A DNA stretch of 64,000 nucleotides from UBA3700 sp963592135 (GTDB lineage: Bacteria > Bacillota > Clostridia > Christensenellales > UBA3700): contig CAVAVP010000034.1 in assembly GCA_963592135.1 (NCBI GenBank), forward strand, positions 1-64,000, written 5' to 3'. The position numbers and the translations under genes are program-made. Under the pieces are notes generated by a model. That model was not told the origin of the DNA, made no database searches, and worked only from the letters and a program-made list of their open reading frames with translations. Shown here piece after piece: positions 24,955-34,101 of the stretch (position 1 is its first letter; every line of letters starts with the position of its first letter).

Positions 24955-26208
24955 ATGGCTTATGATGCATATGAAAATTTCTTATCTGTTGTAGATAAGG
25001 CTGCAAAAGCTGTTGGGATGGATGAACAGGATTATATTTCCATAAAATATCCAGAACGAGAGCTTAAGGTATCGCTTCCTGTTAGAATGGATGATGGCAA
25101 AATCAAAGTTTTTGAAGGTTATCGTGTACAACATTGTTCTTCTAGAGGCCCATGTAAAGGGGGTATTAGATATCACCAAGACTCAGATATCACAGAAGTA
25201 AGAGCACTTGCTGCATGGATGAGTTTTAAGTGTGCTGTTGTTAATATTCCTTATGGTGGAGCAAAGGGTGCAATTAAGGTTGATCCATTAACTTTATCTA
25301 AAGGTGAGCTTGAAAGATTGACAAGAAGATACACAGCTTCAATTTTGCCGATAATAGGACCTCAAAAAGATATTCCGGCACCTGATGTTAATACAAATGC
25401 TCAAATTATGGACTGGGTAATGGATACTTATTCAATGATGAGTGGTTATACAATTCCAGGTGTTGTTACAGGTAAAGATTTAGCTGTAGGTGGCTCAATT
25501 GGTCGTCCAGAAGCAACAGGACGTGGTGTTATGATTATAACACTTCAACTTTTAAAGAAATTGGGTATCGATCCAAATAATATATCAATTGCTATTCAAG
25601 GTATGGGAAATGTTGGAGCAACTGCAGCAAAACTTCTATACGAACAAGGATGTAAGATTGTAGCAGTATCAGATGTTTCTGGTGGTATTAGAAACGAAAA
25701 TGGACTAAATATTAAAGAAGTTTTAACGTTTATTGGAAATAAGCAAAGATTCTTAAAAGACTATGTTGCACAAGGCGTTGAACATATAGATAATCAAGAA
25801 TTGTTAACAACAAAATGTGATTTATTAATTCCAGCCGCTATGGAGAATCAAATTACAGTAGATAATGCAAATAAATTACAATGTAAGTATATTGTAGAAG
25901 CTGCTAATGGCCCTACTACAAAAGATGCTGATGAAATCTTGGATAAAAGAGGAATAATACTAGTTCCAGATATTTTAGCAAATGCCGGTGGTGTTACAGT
26001 TTCATACTTTGAGTGGGTACAAAATATTCAATCACTTGCCTGGGATTTAGATGATGTTAATTCTATGCTTGAAAAAATTATGATTAAAGCATGGAATGAA
26101 TTAGATAAAAGAGCAACAGATGCTAAGCTAACATATAGATTAGCTGCATATGTTGTAGCCATTGAGAGAATTTCAAAAGCTAAGAAATTAAGAGGAATTT
26201 TCCCTTGA
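24955..26208 (+). CDS. gdhA: Glutamate dehydrogenase
   Basis: The ATG at 24955 has AAGGAGGG 8 bases upstream and is preferred over an ATG 21 bases earlier. The 417-residue length is that of hexameric glutamate dehydrogenases. The catalytic region is clear: SRGPCKGGIRYH near 60-70, FKCAVVNIPYGGAKG near 95-110, PAPDVNTN near 142 and the Rossmann motif GMGNVG near 218. It interconverts glutamate and 2-oxoglutarate plus ammonia. A -10 box (TATAAT, 24904-24909) without an evident -35 precedes it. NAD or NADP preference cannot be fixed by eye. It ends in TGA. Confidence 0.94.
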   Translation: MAYDAYENFLSVVDKAAKAVGMDEQDYISIKYPERELKVSLPVRMDDGKIKVFEGYRVQHCSSRGPCKGGIRYHQDSDITEVRALAAWMSFKCAVVNIPYGGAKGAIKVDPLTLSKGELERLTRRYTASILPIIGPQKDIPAPDVNTNAQIMDWVMDTYSMMSGYTIPGVVTGKDLAVGGSIGRPEATGRGVMIITLQLLKKLGIDPNNISIAIQGMGNVGATAAKLLYEQGCKIVAVSDVSGGIRNENGLNIKEVLTFIGNKQRFLKDYVAQGVEHIDNQELLTTKCDLLIPAAMENQITVDNANKLQCKYIVEAANGPTTKDADEILDKRGIILVPDILANAGGVTVSYFEWVQNIQSLAWDLDDVNSMLEKIMIKAWNELDKRATDAKLTYRLAAYVVAIERISKAKKLRGIFP

Positions 26209-26230
26209 TTTAAACAAGTAAATTAAACTT

Positions 26231-26267
26231 AGGCAAGTGCTTATAAAGGTGCTTGCCTTTTTTTTTG
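26231..26267 (+). terminator. Terminator after glutamate dehydrogenase
   Basis: The stem AGGCAAG/CTTGCCT is followed by a T9 run. Confidence 0.88.
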
Positions 26268-26410
26268 TAAGAATGTTGATTTTTTTTCGGCTAATGCAAT
26301 ATCTAATATTAAAATAGTCGGAAATTTTAATTAAAATTATAATTAGGGTAACTATAGAGGATTATTTTGTAATAAACACTTATGTTTGTATCGTAAAATA
26401 TTTATTTTTC

Positions 26411-26439
26411 TTTACAACACACGCATATATATTTATAAT
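26411..26439 (+). promoter_or_regulatory. Promoter of the CBS-domain protein/ileS operon
   Basis: TTTACA (26411-26416), 17 bases, TATAAT (26434-26439), 32 bases before the start codon. Confidence 0.65.
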
Positions 26440-26471
26440 AAAAATAATTACGTAAGACTTAAGGAAACTAA

Positions 26472-27833
26472 ATGAAAATAGCTATATATAGTATTTCAAT
26501 TGTACTTTTAATTATTTTATCAGGAATTTTTTCTGCTGCAGAAACAGCATATTCTTCATTGTCTAAACTAAGATTTAAAGCGTGGGCCGAAGAAAAGGGC
26601 AAAAAATTTAATTGGGCCGCAGCTTTAGGAGACAATTACGAAAAACTTTTATCAACAATTCTTATTGGAAATAATATCGTAAATATAAGTGCTGCCTCTT
26701 TAGGTACATTATTATTTACAGAATTATTAAAAAATAACGCCTCTTTAGGTAGTTTGATTTCAACCATTGTTATTACAATTGTAGTACTCCTTTGTGGTGA
26801 AGTTGGACCTAAAACTCTAGCAAAGAGAAATCCAGAACCAATAGCATTAAATACAGCACTATTTATTTTGATTTTATTCTATGTGTTCTATCCATTTAAT
26901 TTGATTTTAGGTGCATGGCAAAAATTGCTTAGAAAAATTGTTAAGAAAGAAGCAGTACAACAAATTACTGATGATGATTTGATTAATATTGTTGAAGAAG
27001 CAGAAAATTCTGGAAATATAGACGAAGATGAATCTGAACTTATTCAAAATGCAATTAACTTTGACGATTTAACAGTTGAAGATGCCCTTACAGCAAGAGT
27101 TGATGTGGTTGCAATTGATGTAAAATCTTCAATGGACAAAGTTCTAGAAGTCTTTAGAGAGTCTGGATATTCAAGACTCCCTGTATACAAAGGTTCAATT
27201 GATAACATCGTAGGTATTTTAAACGAAAAAGATTTTTATAAAGCTTATACAACAGGTGCAGAAACAAAGATTAGAAATATTATGTCAAAGAATATAATTT
27301 CTATTCCAGGTTCAACACCACTTCCCGATATTTTAGAAAGATTGCAAAAGGGTAAAATGCATATGGCAATTGTAATCTCGGAAGATAGAGGAGGAATATC
27401 TGGTATTATAACGCTTGAGGATATTCTTGAAGAGTTGGTTGGTGAAATATGGGATGAACATGATGATATTCGTGAACCAGTCAAGAAAATATCTGACAAC
27501 GAATATGAAGTTTTAGGTGATTATACTTTGGATGATTTCTTTGATTTATGCAATATAGACGAAGATTCAGATGATTATGATCCTGTTAAGGTAAGTGGAT
27601 TTATTTCTATGATTTTAGGAAGAGCTCCAGTTGTTGGAGATGAGATAGATTTCCAAAATTTACATATTACAGTTTTAGAGGTTGAATACAATAAAATTAT
27701 CTCTTGTAATGTGAAGATAAATGATAAAAAAACAGAAGAAGAAAATAACGACTTTTTAATTCGTGGATTAGGTCGTGGAAATGATAATAATAATGAAAAT
27801 GAAGAAGATTTAGATAAATCGGAGGATAAATAA
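26472..27833 (+). CDS. CNNM/CorC (HlyC)-family membrane protein with CBS pair
   Basis: This 453-residue protein follows the standard order: a DUF21/CNNM transmembrane domain (residues about 1-180; SAAETAYSSLSKLR near 16-30 and GEVGPKTLAKRNPEP near 110-124), a CBS-domain pair (about 205-325; DVVAID, GYSRLPVY and IITLEDILEELVGEI), then a CorC_HlyC transporter-associated domain and an acidic, Asn-rich tail. Relatives take part in magnesium or cobalt homeostasis; the older label is hemolysin-like. It is the first gene of a probable operon with ileS, which starts one base after its stop codon. Confidence 0.9.
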   Translation: MKIAIYSISIVLLIILSGIFSAAETAYSSLSKLRFKAWAEEKGKKFNWAAALGDNYEKLLSTILIGNNIVNISAASLGTLLFTELLKNNASLGSLISTIVITIVVLLCGEVGPKTLAKRNPEPIALNTALFILILFYVFYPFNLILGAWQKLLRKIVKKEAVQQITDDDLINIVEEAENSGNIDEDESELIQNAINFDDLTVEDALTARVDVVAIDVKSSMDKVLEVFRESGYSRLPVYKGSIDNIVGILNEKDFYKAYTTGAETKIRNIMSKNIISIPGSTPLPDILERLQKGKMHMAIVISEDRGGISGIITLEDILEELVGEIWDEHDDIREPVKKISDNEYEVLGDYTLDDFFDLCNIDEDSDDYDPVKVSGFISMILGRAPVVGDEIDFQNLHITVLEVEYNKIISCNVKINDKKTEEENNDFLIRGLGRGNDNNNENEEDLDKSEDK

Positions 27834-27834
27834 G

Positions 27835-30800
27835 ATGTACGATAAAGTAGATTCTAGTATGAACTTCTTAGATAGAGAAAAGGAAGTTTTAAATTTCTGG
27901 AAAGATAATGATGTTTTTCCAAAGAGTATTGAACAAAATGAGGGGAAAGAAGAATTTTCTTTCTATGATGGGCCTCCAACAGCCAATGGTATGCCACATA
28001 TTGGACACGTATTAACCCGTGTTATTAAGGATATTATTCCAAGATATAAAACAATGAAGGGATATCATGTTTTAAGAAAAGCTGGTTTTGATACTCATGG
28101 TCTTCCAGTTGAACTTCAAGTTGAAAAAGAACTTGGTATGGACGGCAAGGAAGAAATTGAAGCATACGGAATTGAACCATTTATTAAAAAATGTAAAGAA
28201 TCTGTTTGGAAATATAAAAATGAATGGATAAAAATGTCAGATAAAGTTGCTTATTGGTGCGATATGGATCACCCATATATAACATACGAAGATGACTATA
28301 TTGAATCAGAATGGTGGGCTTTAAAGACTATTTCGGATAAAGGTTTATTATACAAAGGACATAAAATAGTTCCATATTGTCCTCGTTGTGGAACAGCATT
28401 ATCTTCTCATGAAGTTGCTCAAGGCTATAAGGACGTAAAGGAAATTTCTGTTTTTGCAAAGTTTAAGAGAGTAGGAAATGATGGTTATTTCTTAGCATGG
28501 ACAACAACACCATGGACACTTCCTTCAAACGTTGCATTATGTATGAATGCTGATGAAAATTATGTAGAGATAAAAGCTGATGATGGTCAAATATATGTTC
28601 TTGCTGAAGCATTAGCTCCTAAACTATTTGAAAACTATGAAACTATTTCTACAAAGAAAGGTAAGGACTATGAATATGCCGAATATGAACCTTTATATAA
28701 TTGCTATAAGGGTAACAAGAAGGCTTTCTATGTAGTAAATGATCCATATGTAACATTGACTGATGGTACAGGTATCGTTCATATTGCTCCTGCATTTGGT
28801 GAAGATGACTACAAAGTTGGTAAGAAATATGATTTACCATTTGTACAAATGGTTGATGATAAAGGTGACATGAAGAAAGAAACACCTTTTGCAGGTTTGT
28901 TCTGTAAAGATGCAGATAAGCTTGTAATTAAGGATTTATATGAAAGAGGATTATTATTCAAAGAATTAAAATTTGAACACAGCTATCCTTTCTGCTGGAG
29001 ATGTAACACACCACTTTTATATTATGCTAGATCATCTTGGTTTATTAAGATGACAGACCCAACTGTTAAGGCAAACTTATTAAAGAATAATGCTTCAGTT
29101 AACTGGATGCCTCCAACAATTGGCACAGGAAGAATGGGTAACTTCTTAGAGAATGTTATCGACTGGGGTATTTCAAGAGAAAGATATTGGGGAACTCCTC
29201 TTCCAATTTGGGTATGTAAAGATTGTGGTAAAATTAAGGTTATTGGCTCAAGAGAAGAACTTAGAAAATATGGTAATTTAGACCATGATATTGAATTGCA
29301 TAGACCATATCTTGATGATGTTAAGTTTAAGTGTGATTGTGGTGGGGATATGTATAGAACTCCAGAAGTATTAGATTGCTGGTTTGACTCAGGTTCTATG
29401 CCTTTTGCACAATTACATTATCCATTTGAAAATAAGGAATTATTTGAAGCACATTATCCAGCTGACTTTATTTCAGAGGCAGTTGATCAAACAAGAGGAT
29501 GGTTCTATACATTACTTGCAATTTCTACAATATTATTTAATAAATCACCATTTAAGAATTGTATTGTTTTAGGACACGTTAATGATAAAAACGGTATTAA
29601 GATGAGTAAGCATATTGGAAACGTTGTAGATCCAAACTCTGTTTTAGATGTTCAAGGTGCAGATGCTATTCGTTGGTATTTCTACTCATCATCAGCTCCA
29701 TGGCTTCCAACTCGTTTCTCAGCAGATAACGTTTCAGAATCTCAAAGAAAGTTTATGGGAACACTTTGGAACTCTTATTCATTCTTTGTTTTATATGCAA
29801 ATATTGATGGATATGATCCAACAAAATATTCATTAAAGGATTGTAAATTATCTCACATGGATAAGTGGATATTATCTAATTTAAATACAATTGTAGATAC
29901 AGTGGATAAGAACTTAGATCAATATAAAATTACTGAATCAACTCGTGTATTACAAGATTTTGTAGATGTATTATCTAACTGGTATATAAGACGTGGTAGA
30001 GAAAGATATTGGGCTAAAGATATGACAGAAGACAAAGTTGCTGCATATACAACTTTATATACAGTACTTGTAACATTAGCAAAAGTTTTAGCTCCATTCA
30101 CTCCATTTATGTCAGAATCAATTTATAGAAACTTGGTAACTAACTTTGATAAAAAAGCTCCAATTTCTGTACATTTATGTTCATACCCTGTTGCTGATAA
30201 ATCAATGATAGATAAAGATCTTGAAAAGGATATGAATGTCGTTTTAAAGGCTGTAGCTCTAGGTAGAGCAGTAAGAGCTAAGGCTAATTTAAAGAATAGA
30301 CAACCTCTTGCAGAATTGTTTATTTTAACTGATGCTAAACTTGCTGATGAAAAAATGTTAACTTTAGTTGCGGATGAACTTAACGTAAAGAAAGCTGAAA
30401 TAGTTTCAGATAATGCTAAGTTTATGACTTATGAATTAAAGCCTCAATTAAAAACATTAGGACCAAAATATGGTAAGTCTTTGGGCGGAATTAGAGAACA
30501 ATTATCTAAAGTTAGTGGAACAAGTAAAGCAAATGAAATTGTAAATCTAGTAAATGCTGGAAATACCTATAAATTTAATATAGGAGATATTGAGATTGAA
30601 TTAACAAAAGAGGATATTTTAGTTAATCCAATAAACAAAGCAGGATATGCATTAGAGTCAGATAACAATATGACAGTAATTTTAGATACTAACTTAACTC
30701 AAGATTTAATTGATGAAGGTATCTCAAGAGAATTAACATCAAAAATTCAAACAATGAGAAAAGAAGCAGGATTTGAAGTTACAGACCATATCATTATTGG

Positions 30801-30957
30801 TTATGAAGGAAGTGGCAAAGCTATTGATATTCTAAAGAAAGATAAAACTATTTTAGAAGTTGCTCTTGCTGATGGCATTGAAGATAAAGTAGACGGCTTT
30901 ATTAGAGAATATGATGTTAACGGAGAAAACGTTAAATTATCTGTAAAGAAGAAATAA
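27835..30957 (+). CDS. ileS: Isoleucyl-tRNA synthetase, type 2
   Basis: The 1040-residue class I synthetase carries HIGH at residues 55-58 (MPHIGHVL) and KMSKH at 589-593. CP1 editing-domain landmarks (TTTPWTLPSN) follow near 225, and a C-rich insert (CKDCG then CDCGGD) lies in the middle. Length, GFDTHGLPVE near 85 and the C-terminal region without the terminal zinc cluster of type 1 enzymes fit the IleS2/eukaryote-like group, which is commonly insensitive to mupirocin. It charges tRNA-Ile. GGAGG lies 11 bases upstream. No T-box leader is present, unlike many Firmicute ileS genes; it shares the promoter of the CBS-domain gene. Confidence 0.93.
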   Translation: MYDKVDSSMNFLDREKEVLNFWKDNDVFPKSIEQNEGKEEFSFYDGPPTANGMPHIGHVLTRVIKDIIPRYKTMKGYHVLRKAGFDTHGLPVELQVEKELGMDGKEEIEAYGIEPFIKKCKESVWKYKNEWIKMSDKVAYWCDMDHPYITYEDDYIESEWWALKTISDKGLLYKGHKIVPYCPRCGTALSSHEVAQGYKDVKEISVFAKFKRVGNDGYFLAWTTTPWTLPSNVALCMNADENYVEIKADDGQIYVLAEALAPKLFENYETISTKKGKDYEYAEYEPLYNCYKGNKKAFYVVNDPYVTLTDGTGIVHIAPAFGEDDYKVGKKYDLPFVQMVDDKGDMKKETPFAGLFCKDADKLVIKDLYERGLLFKELKFEHSYPFCWRCNTPLLYYARSSWFIKMTDPTVKANLLKNNASVNWMPPTIGTGRMGNFLENVIDWGISRERYWGTPLPIWVCKDCGKIKVIGSREELRKYGNLDHDIELHRPYLDDVKFKCDCGGDMYRTPEVLDCWFDSGSMPFAQLHYPFENKELFEAHYPADFISEAVDQTRGWFYTLLAISTILFNKSPFKNCIVLGHVNDKNGIKMSKHIGNVVDPNSVLDVQGADAIRWYFYSSSAPWLPTRFSADNVSESQRKFMGTLWNSYSFFVLYANIDGYDPTKYSLKDCKLSHMDKWILSNLNTIVDTVDKNLDQYKITESTRVLQDFVDVLSNWYIRRGRERYWAKDMTEDKVAAYTTLYTVLVTLAKVLAPFTPFMSESIYRNLVTNFDKKAPISVHLCSYPVADKSMIDKDLEKDMNVVLKAVALGRAVRAKANLKNRQPLAELFILTDAKLADEKMLTLVADELNVKKAEIVSDNAKFMTYELKPQLKTLGPKYGKSLGGIREQLSKVSGTSKANEIVNLVNAGNTYKFNIGDIEIELTKEDILVNPINKAGYALESDNNMTVILDTNLTQDLIDEGISRELTSKIQTMRKEAGFEVTDHIIIGYEGSGKAIDILKKDKTILEVALADGIEDKVDGFIREYDVNGENVKLSVKKK

Positions 30958-30958
30958 T

Positions 30959-31822
30959 ATGATAAAAGTTGCTTGTGGTTGGAAAGACTATGAAATCATC
31001 GCAACAGGCGATGGCCAAAAACTTGAAAGATGGGGTAAGTTATATCTTTTACGTCCAGATCCTCAAGTTATTTGGCATTCAATGCAAGCACTTGAAAAAT
31101 ATCCAAAAATAAATGCAACATACCATAGATCATCTACAGGTGGTGGCGGTTGGGAAGTAAAAGGTTCAATTCCACAAAATTTTAATATCGAGAGAAATAA
31201 TTTAAAATTTTCTTTAAAATTAATGGGATTTAAACATACTGGATTATTTCCTGAACAGGCAGTAAATTGGGATATAATGCAAGACTTAATTAAAAGTGCA
31301 AATAGACCAATAAAAGTACTTAACTTGTTTGCATATACTGGTGGAGCCACTGTTGCTTGCGCAAAAGCAGGAGCCCATGTAACTCATGTCGATGCAGCAA
31401 AGGCTATGGTAGAAAGAGCAAAAGAAAATGTAGCATTATCTAATATTGATCCAACAATGTGTAGATATATTGTTGATGATTGTTCTAAGTTTATTGCTCG
31501 TGAAATAAAAAGAGGCAATAAGTATGATGCTATAATAATGGACCCTCCATCATATGGAAGAGGTGCCAATGGTGAGGTTTGGAAACTTGAAGATTGTATT
31601 CATGATTTAGTTGAGAATTGTAGAAATGTATTATCTGATAATCCATTGTTTTTCTTAATTAATTCTTATACAACAGGTTTGCAACCAACGGTTATGGAAA
31701 ATATATTAAAGATATCTTTAAAGGGCTTTAAAGGCACAACTGAAGCTTATGAGGTAGGTTTACCTACCGATGAGGGTTTAATCCTTCCTTGTGGCTGTAG
31801 CGCTTTATGGGTAAATAAGTAG
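30959..31822 (+). CDS. SAM-dependent methyltransferase, RlmI/RlmK-like
   Basis: This 287-residue class I methyltransferase has motif I NLFAYTGGATVACAKAG near 120-137, the acidic strand THVDAAKAMV, and DPPSYGRG near 195-202 (the NPPY-type motif of nucleic-acid methyltransferases). The group resembles the large-subunit rRNA cytosine methyltransferases, but it lacks the N-terminal PUA domain; instead about 100 residues of N-terminal sequence include a Gly-rich turn (STGGGGWEVKG). It begins one base after ileS stops and is followed after 5 bases by an RluA-type pseudouridine synthase, so the operon is devoted to RNA modification and charging. The precise target is unknown. Confidence 0.82.
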   Translation: MIKVACGWKDYEIIATGDGQKLERWGKLYLLRPDPQVIWHSMQALEKYPKINATYHRSSTGGGGWEVKGSIPQNFNIERNNLKFSLKLMGFKHTGLFPEQAVNWDIMQDLIKSANRPIKVLNLFAYTGGATVACAKAGAHVTHVDAAKAMVERAKENVALSNIDPTMCRYIVDDCSKFIAREIKRGNKYDAIIMDPPSYGRGANGEVWKLEDCIHDLVENCRNVLSDNPLFFLINSYTTGLQPTVMENILKISLKGFKGTTEAYEVGLPTDEGLILPCGCSALWVNK

Positions 31823-31827
31823 GAAAT

Positions 31828-32619
31828 ATGAAAAATTTTAGTATTGATGATTTAATAGTACTTTATGAAGATAATCACATTATTGTAGTTGTTAAACCAC
31901 AAAATGTACCTTCATGTCCAGATGAAACAAAAAATCCAGATATGCTTTCTGTTGTTAAGGAATATGTCAGGAGAAAAGCTAATAAAAAAGGTGAGGCATT
32001 TATTGGGCTCGTTCATAGATTGGATAGACCAACCGGTGGTGTTATGGTGTTTGCTAAAACATCAAAAGCTGCTGAAAGATTGTCTGAACAAATCAAGAAC
32101 GGCGATTTTGATAAAGAGTATTACTGTGTAATTTGTGGAGTTCCTGAAAACAAAAAGGGAAGACTTGTTAATTATTTAAAGAAAAATGAAAAGTTAAATA
32201 AGGTAGAAGTTGTAACATTATCTGAAGAGGGAGCAAAAGAAGCTATACTTGAGTATGAAGTTAAACAAATAGTAAAGACCTATTGTTTATGTAAAGTACA
32301 CTTAGAGACAGGAAGAACGCACCAAATTAGAGTTCAAATGGCTACAATTGGTTGTCCACTTTTTGGAGATCAAAAATATGCATTAAATCACCCAGAGACA
32401 TTTGGTCTCGGAAAACTTGCGCTTTGGGCAACTAAAATTTCATTTGAACATCCTGTAATTAAAGATAGACGTTCATTTATTGTTTACCCACCAACAGAAG
32501 ATAAGCCATGGAAAGCATTTGATGTAAATAGATATTTAAATATTGCTATGGTTTCTTCACCTTATGATATAAGTAAACAAAAGGAAATATTGCAAGATAT
32601 TGAAGTTGAGGATGAATAA
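31828..32619 (+). CDS. Pseudouridine synthase, RluA family
   Basis: This 263-residue protein carries the RluA catalytic motif HRLDRPTGG (catalytic Asp near residue 68) and, further on, ETGRTHQIRVQMA and GDQKYA, both typical of RluA/RluD. It isomerises uridine in rRNA or tRNA; the substrate site cannot be told from sequence. There is no N-terminal S4 domain, so it is the short form like RluA or B. subtilis YhcT/YjbO-type relatives. It is the last gene of the operon and ends at a strong terminator. Confidence 0.92.
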   Translation: MKNFSIDDLIVLYEDNHIIVVVKPQNVPSCPDETKNPDMLSVVKEYVRRKANKKGEAFIGLVHRLDRPTGGVMVFAKTSKAAERLSEQIKNGDFDKEYYCVICGVPENKKGRLVNYLKKNEKLNKVEVVTLSEEGAKEAILEYEVKQIVKTYCLCKVHLETGRTHQIRVQMATIGCPLFGDQKYALNHPETFGLGKLALWATKISFEHPVIKDRRSFIVYPPTEDKPWKAFDVNRYLNIAMVSSPYDISKQKEILQDIEVEDE

Positions 32620-32623
32620 AATT

Positions 32624-32650
32624 GAGGAGCTTTTAGCTCCTTGTTTTTTT
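32624..32650. terminator. Terminator between convergent genes
   Basis: A 7-bp stem AGGAGCT/AGCTCCT with a 3-base loop is followed by a T run. It lies against the stop codon of the minus-strand gene, whose own termination it may also serve. Confidence 0.85.
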
Positions 32651-33422
32651 AATAATCTTCTTCTGATTTAAATTGGCTTTGAGTGTTTTTTGAACCTTTC
32701 TTTTTAAATGGATTATAAATAATAACAACTACTATTACGCATAAAACACAAATAGAGAAAAAGAATATATTTCTCTTTAAATTGTTTTGAGCTATTTTAT
32801 TATTATCTTGTTTGTTCTTTTCTTTAGCAGCATTTGAAGAAGGGTGCAAAGGAATTGCTGATGCTGAGAATGTACTTACAACATCAGAGGATAATACAAA
32901 TATATTTACAGATTGCGTAATATCTTCTCCATCTAGATAAGTTGCTGAAACATAAAAATAATATTTTGAATCATTTTCTACATAACCAATAAATGTCATA
33001 GATGTATATTCTTCTGAGCCAGCTTCTTTAAATGTATCTGTTTCTTGGTTGTATTTATACTTTGTAGTAAAGCCAGATGGAAGGGTTAAATTCATCGTAT
33101 AATATGGTGATGATATATCTGAACTTGAAGTTTGTGTTGCTTTATTTAATACATCAGTTTTTTTAGCATAAAGAGAAATTCCATTATATACTATTTTATA
33201 GTATTCTATATTACTTTCTGAAATTATAGTGGTCTCGCTCTCTAATTTGAAAAAATAAGTATAAGGAATAATAACAGCAGGTGATTCGTTAGATAAATAA
33301 GTTTGCAAATTTTCTGTTGTTTCATAATATGTTGAAGTATCTGCATTAACCATAGGTGCAGCTATAAGCGATGTACATATTATTGAAAGTATTATATAAA
33401 ATATTAGTGCAAACTTTTTCAT
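32649..33422 (-). CDS. Exported protein with C-terminal membrane anchor, unknown
   Basis: This 257-residue protein has an N-terminal signal peptide (MKKFALIF then a hydrophobic stretch, with AAPMVNA as likely signal peptidase site near 27), an extracytoplasmic domain of about 180 Ser/Thr/Tyr-rich residues, one transmembrane helix (about 219-238) and a basic-polar tail (NPFKKKG). The domain has no catalytic motif that I recognise; repeated Tyr-Phe strands suggest a beta fold. It may be a cell-envelope protein. It is the only gene on this strand in the area and faces the RNA-modification operon. Confidence 0.7.
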   Translation of the reverse strand: MKKFALIFYIILSIICTSLIAAPMVNADTSTYYETTENLQTYLSNESPAVIIPYTYFFKLESETTIISESNIEYYKIVYNGISLYAKKTDVLNKATQTSSSDISSPYYTMNLTLPSGFTTKYKYNQETDTFKEAGSEEYTSMTFIGYVENDSKYYFYVSATYLDGEDITQSVNIFVLSSDVVSTFSASAIPLHPSSNAAKEKNKQDNNKIAQNNLKRNIFFFSICVLCVIVVVIIYNPFKKKGSKNTQSQFKSEEDY

Positions 33423-33453
33423 ACAAAATAATTATATATTAAATAAAAGATAA

Positions 33454-33482
33454 TTTCAAAGATATATTAATTGTAATATAAT
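33454..33482 (+). promoter_or_regulatory. Promoter of tRNA-Arg
   Basis: TATAAT at 33477-33482 lies 9 bases before the tRNA; the -35 (TTTCAA, 33454-33459) is weak. Confidence 0.5.
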
Positions 33483-33491
33483 ATAGAAAAT

Positions 33492-33567
33492 ATGCTCGTA
33501 GTCTAACTGGATAAAACAAGAGCCTCCGACGCTCTAATTAGGAGTTCAAGTCTCTTCGGGCATACCA
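33492..33567 (+). tRNA. tRNA-Arg(CCG)
   Basis: It folds into a full cloverleaf. The acceptor stem ATGCTCG pairs with CGGGCAT (one G-U), and the discriminator A and CCA are encoded. The anticodon stem AGAGC/GCTCT holds the loop CTCCGAC with anticodon CCG at 33526-33528, and T arm AGGAG/CTCTT holds loop TTCAAGT. The D stem has one C-A mismatch. The anticodon reads CGG, a rare codon in such an AT-rich genome. Confidence 0.93.
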
Positions 33568-33597
33568 AATTGTATAGGGAGATTAATCAATATTAAT

Positions 33598-34062
33598 ATG
33601 ATTAGAAGAGCAGTAGAAAATGATATGCCTTATCTTAACAAATTATTATTTCAAGTTCATAAAGTACATCATGATGTAAGACCCGATTTGTTTAAAGATG
33701 GAACAAAAAAATATACAGATGAAGAGTTAATTAAAATTATTCATAATGATTTAACACCTATATTTGTTTATGAGGAAAATAATATAGTTTTAGGTTATGC
33801 ATTTTGTATTCATCAGCAACATATTAATGATAATAATTTAACCGATGTAAAAGTTTTATATATTGATGATTTATGTGTTGATGAAATGGCACGTGGAAAA
33901 CATATAGGTACAAAACTATATGAATATGTTTTAGACTATGCTAAAAAGAACAATTATTATGAAGTTACATTAAATGTATGGGCAGATAATACAAGTGCCT
34001 TAAAGTTTTATCAACATATTGGCTTAAAAGTTCAAAAAATTGGAATGGAAAAAATATTATAA
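33598..34062 (+). CDS. GNAT-family N-acetyltransferase
   Basis: This 154-residue protein has the GNAT layout: N-terminal IRRAVENDMPYLNKLL, the acetyl-CoA binding loop LCVDEMARGKHIGTKLYEYVL near residues 95-115 (a variant of R/QxxGxG/A) and NVWADNTSALKFYQHIGLK near 125-145. It transfers an acetyl group from acetyl-CoA to an amine, the substrate being unknown. The ATG lies 30 bases after the tRNA-Arg gene with no terminator between, so the two may share a transcript. The SD (AGGGAG) is unusually far away, about 15 bases. Confidence 0.88.
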   Translation: MIRRAVENDMPYLNKLLFQVHKVHHDVRPDLFKDGTKKYTDEELIKIIHNDLTPIFVYEENNIVLGYAFCIHQQHINDNNLTDVKVLYIDDLCVDEMARGKHIGTKLYEYVLDYAKKNNYYEVTLNVWADNTSALKFYQHIGLKVQKIGMEKIL

Positions 34063-34101
34063 TCAAAAATAAAGAGAGAAAAATATACCAAAATAACATA
34101 A

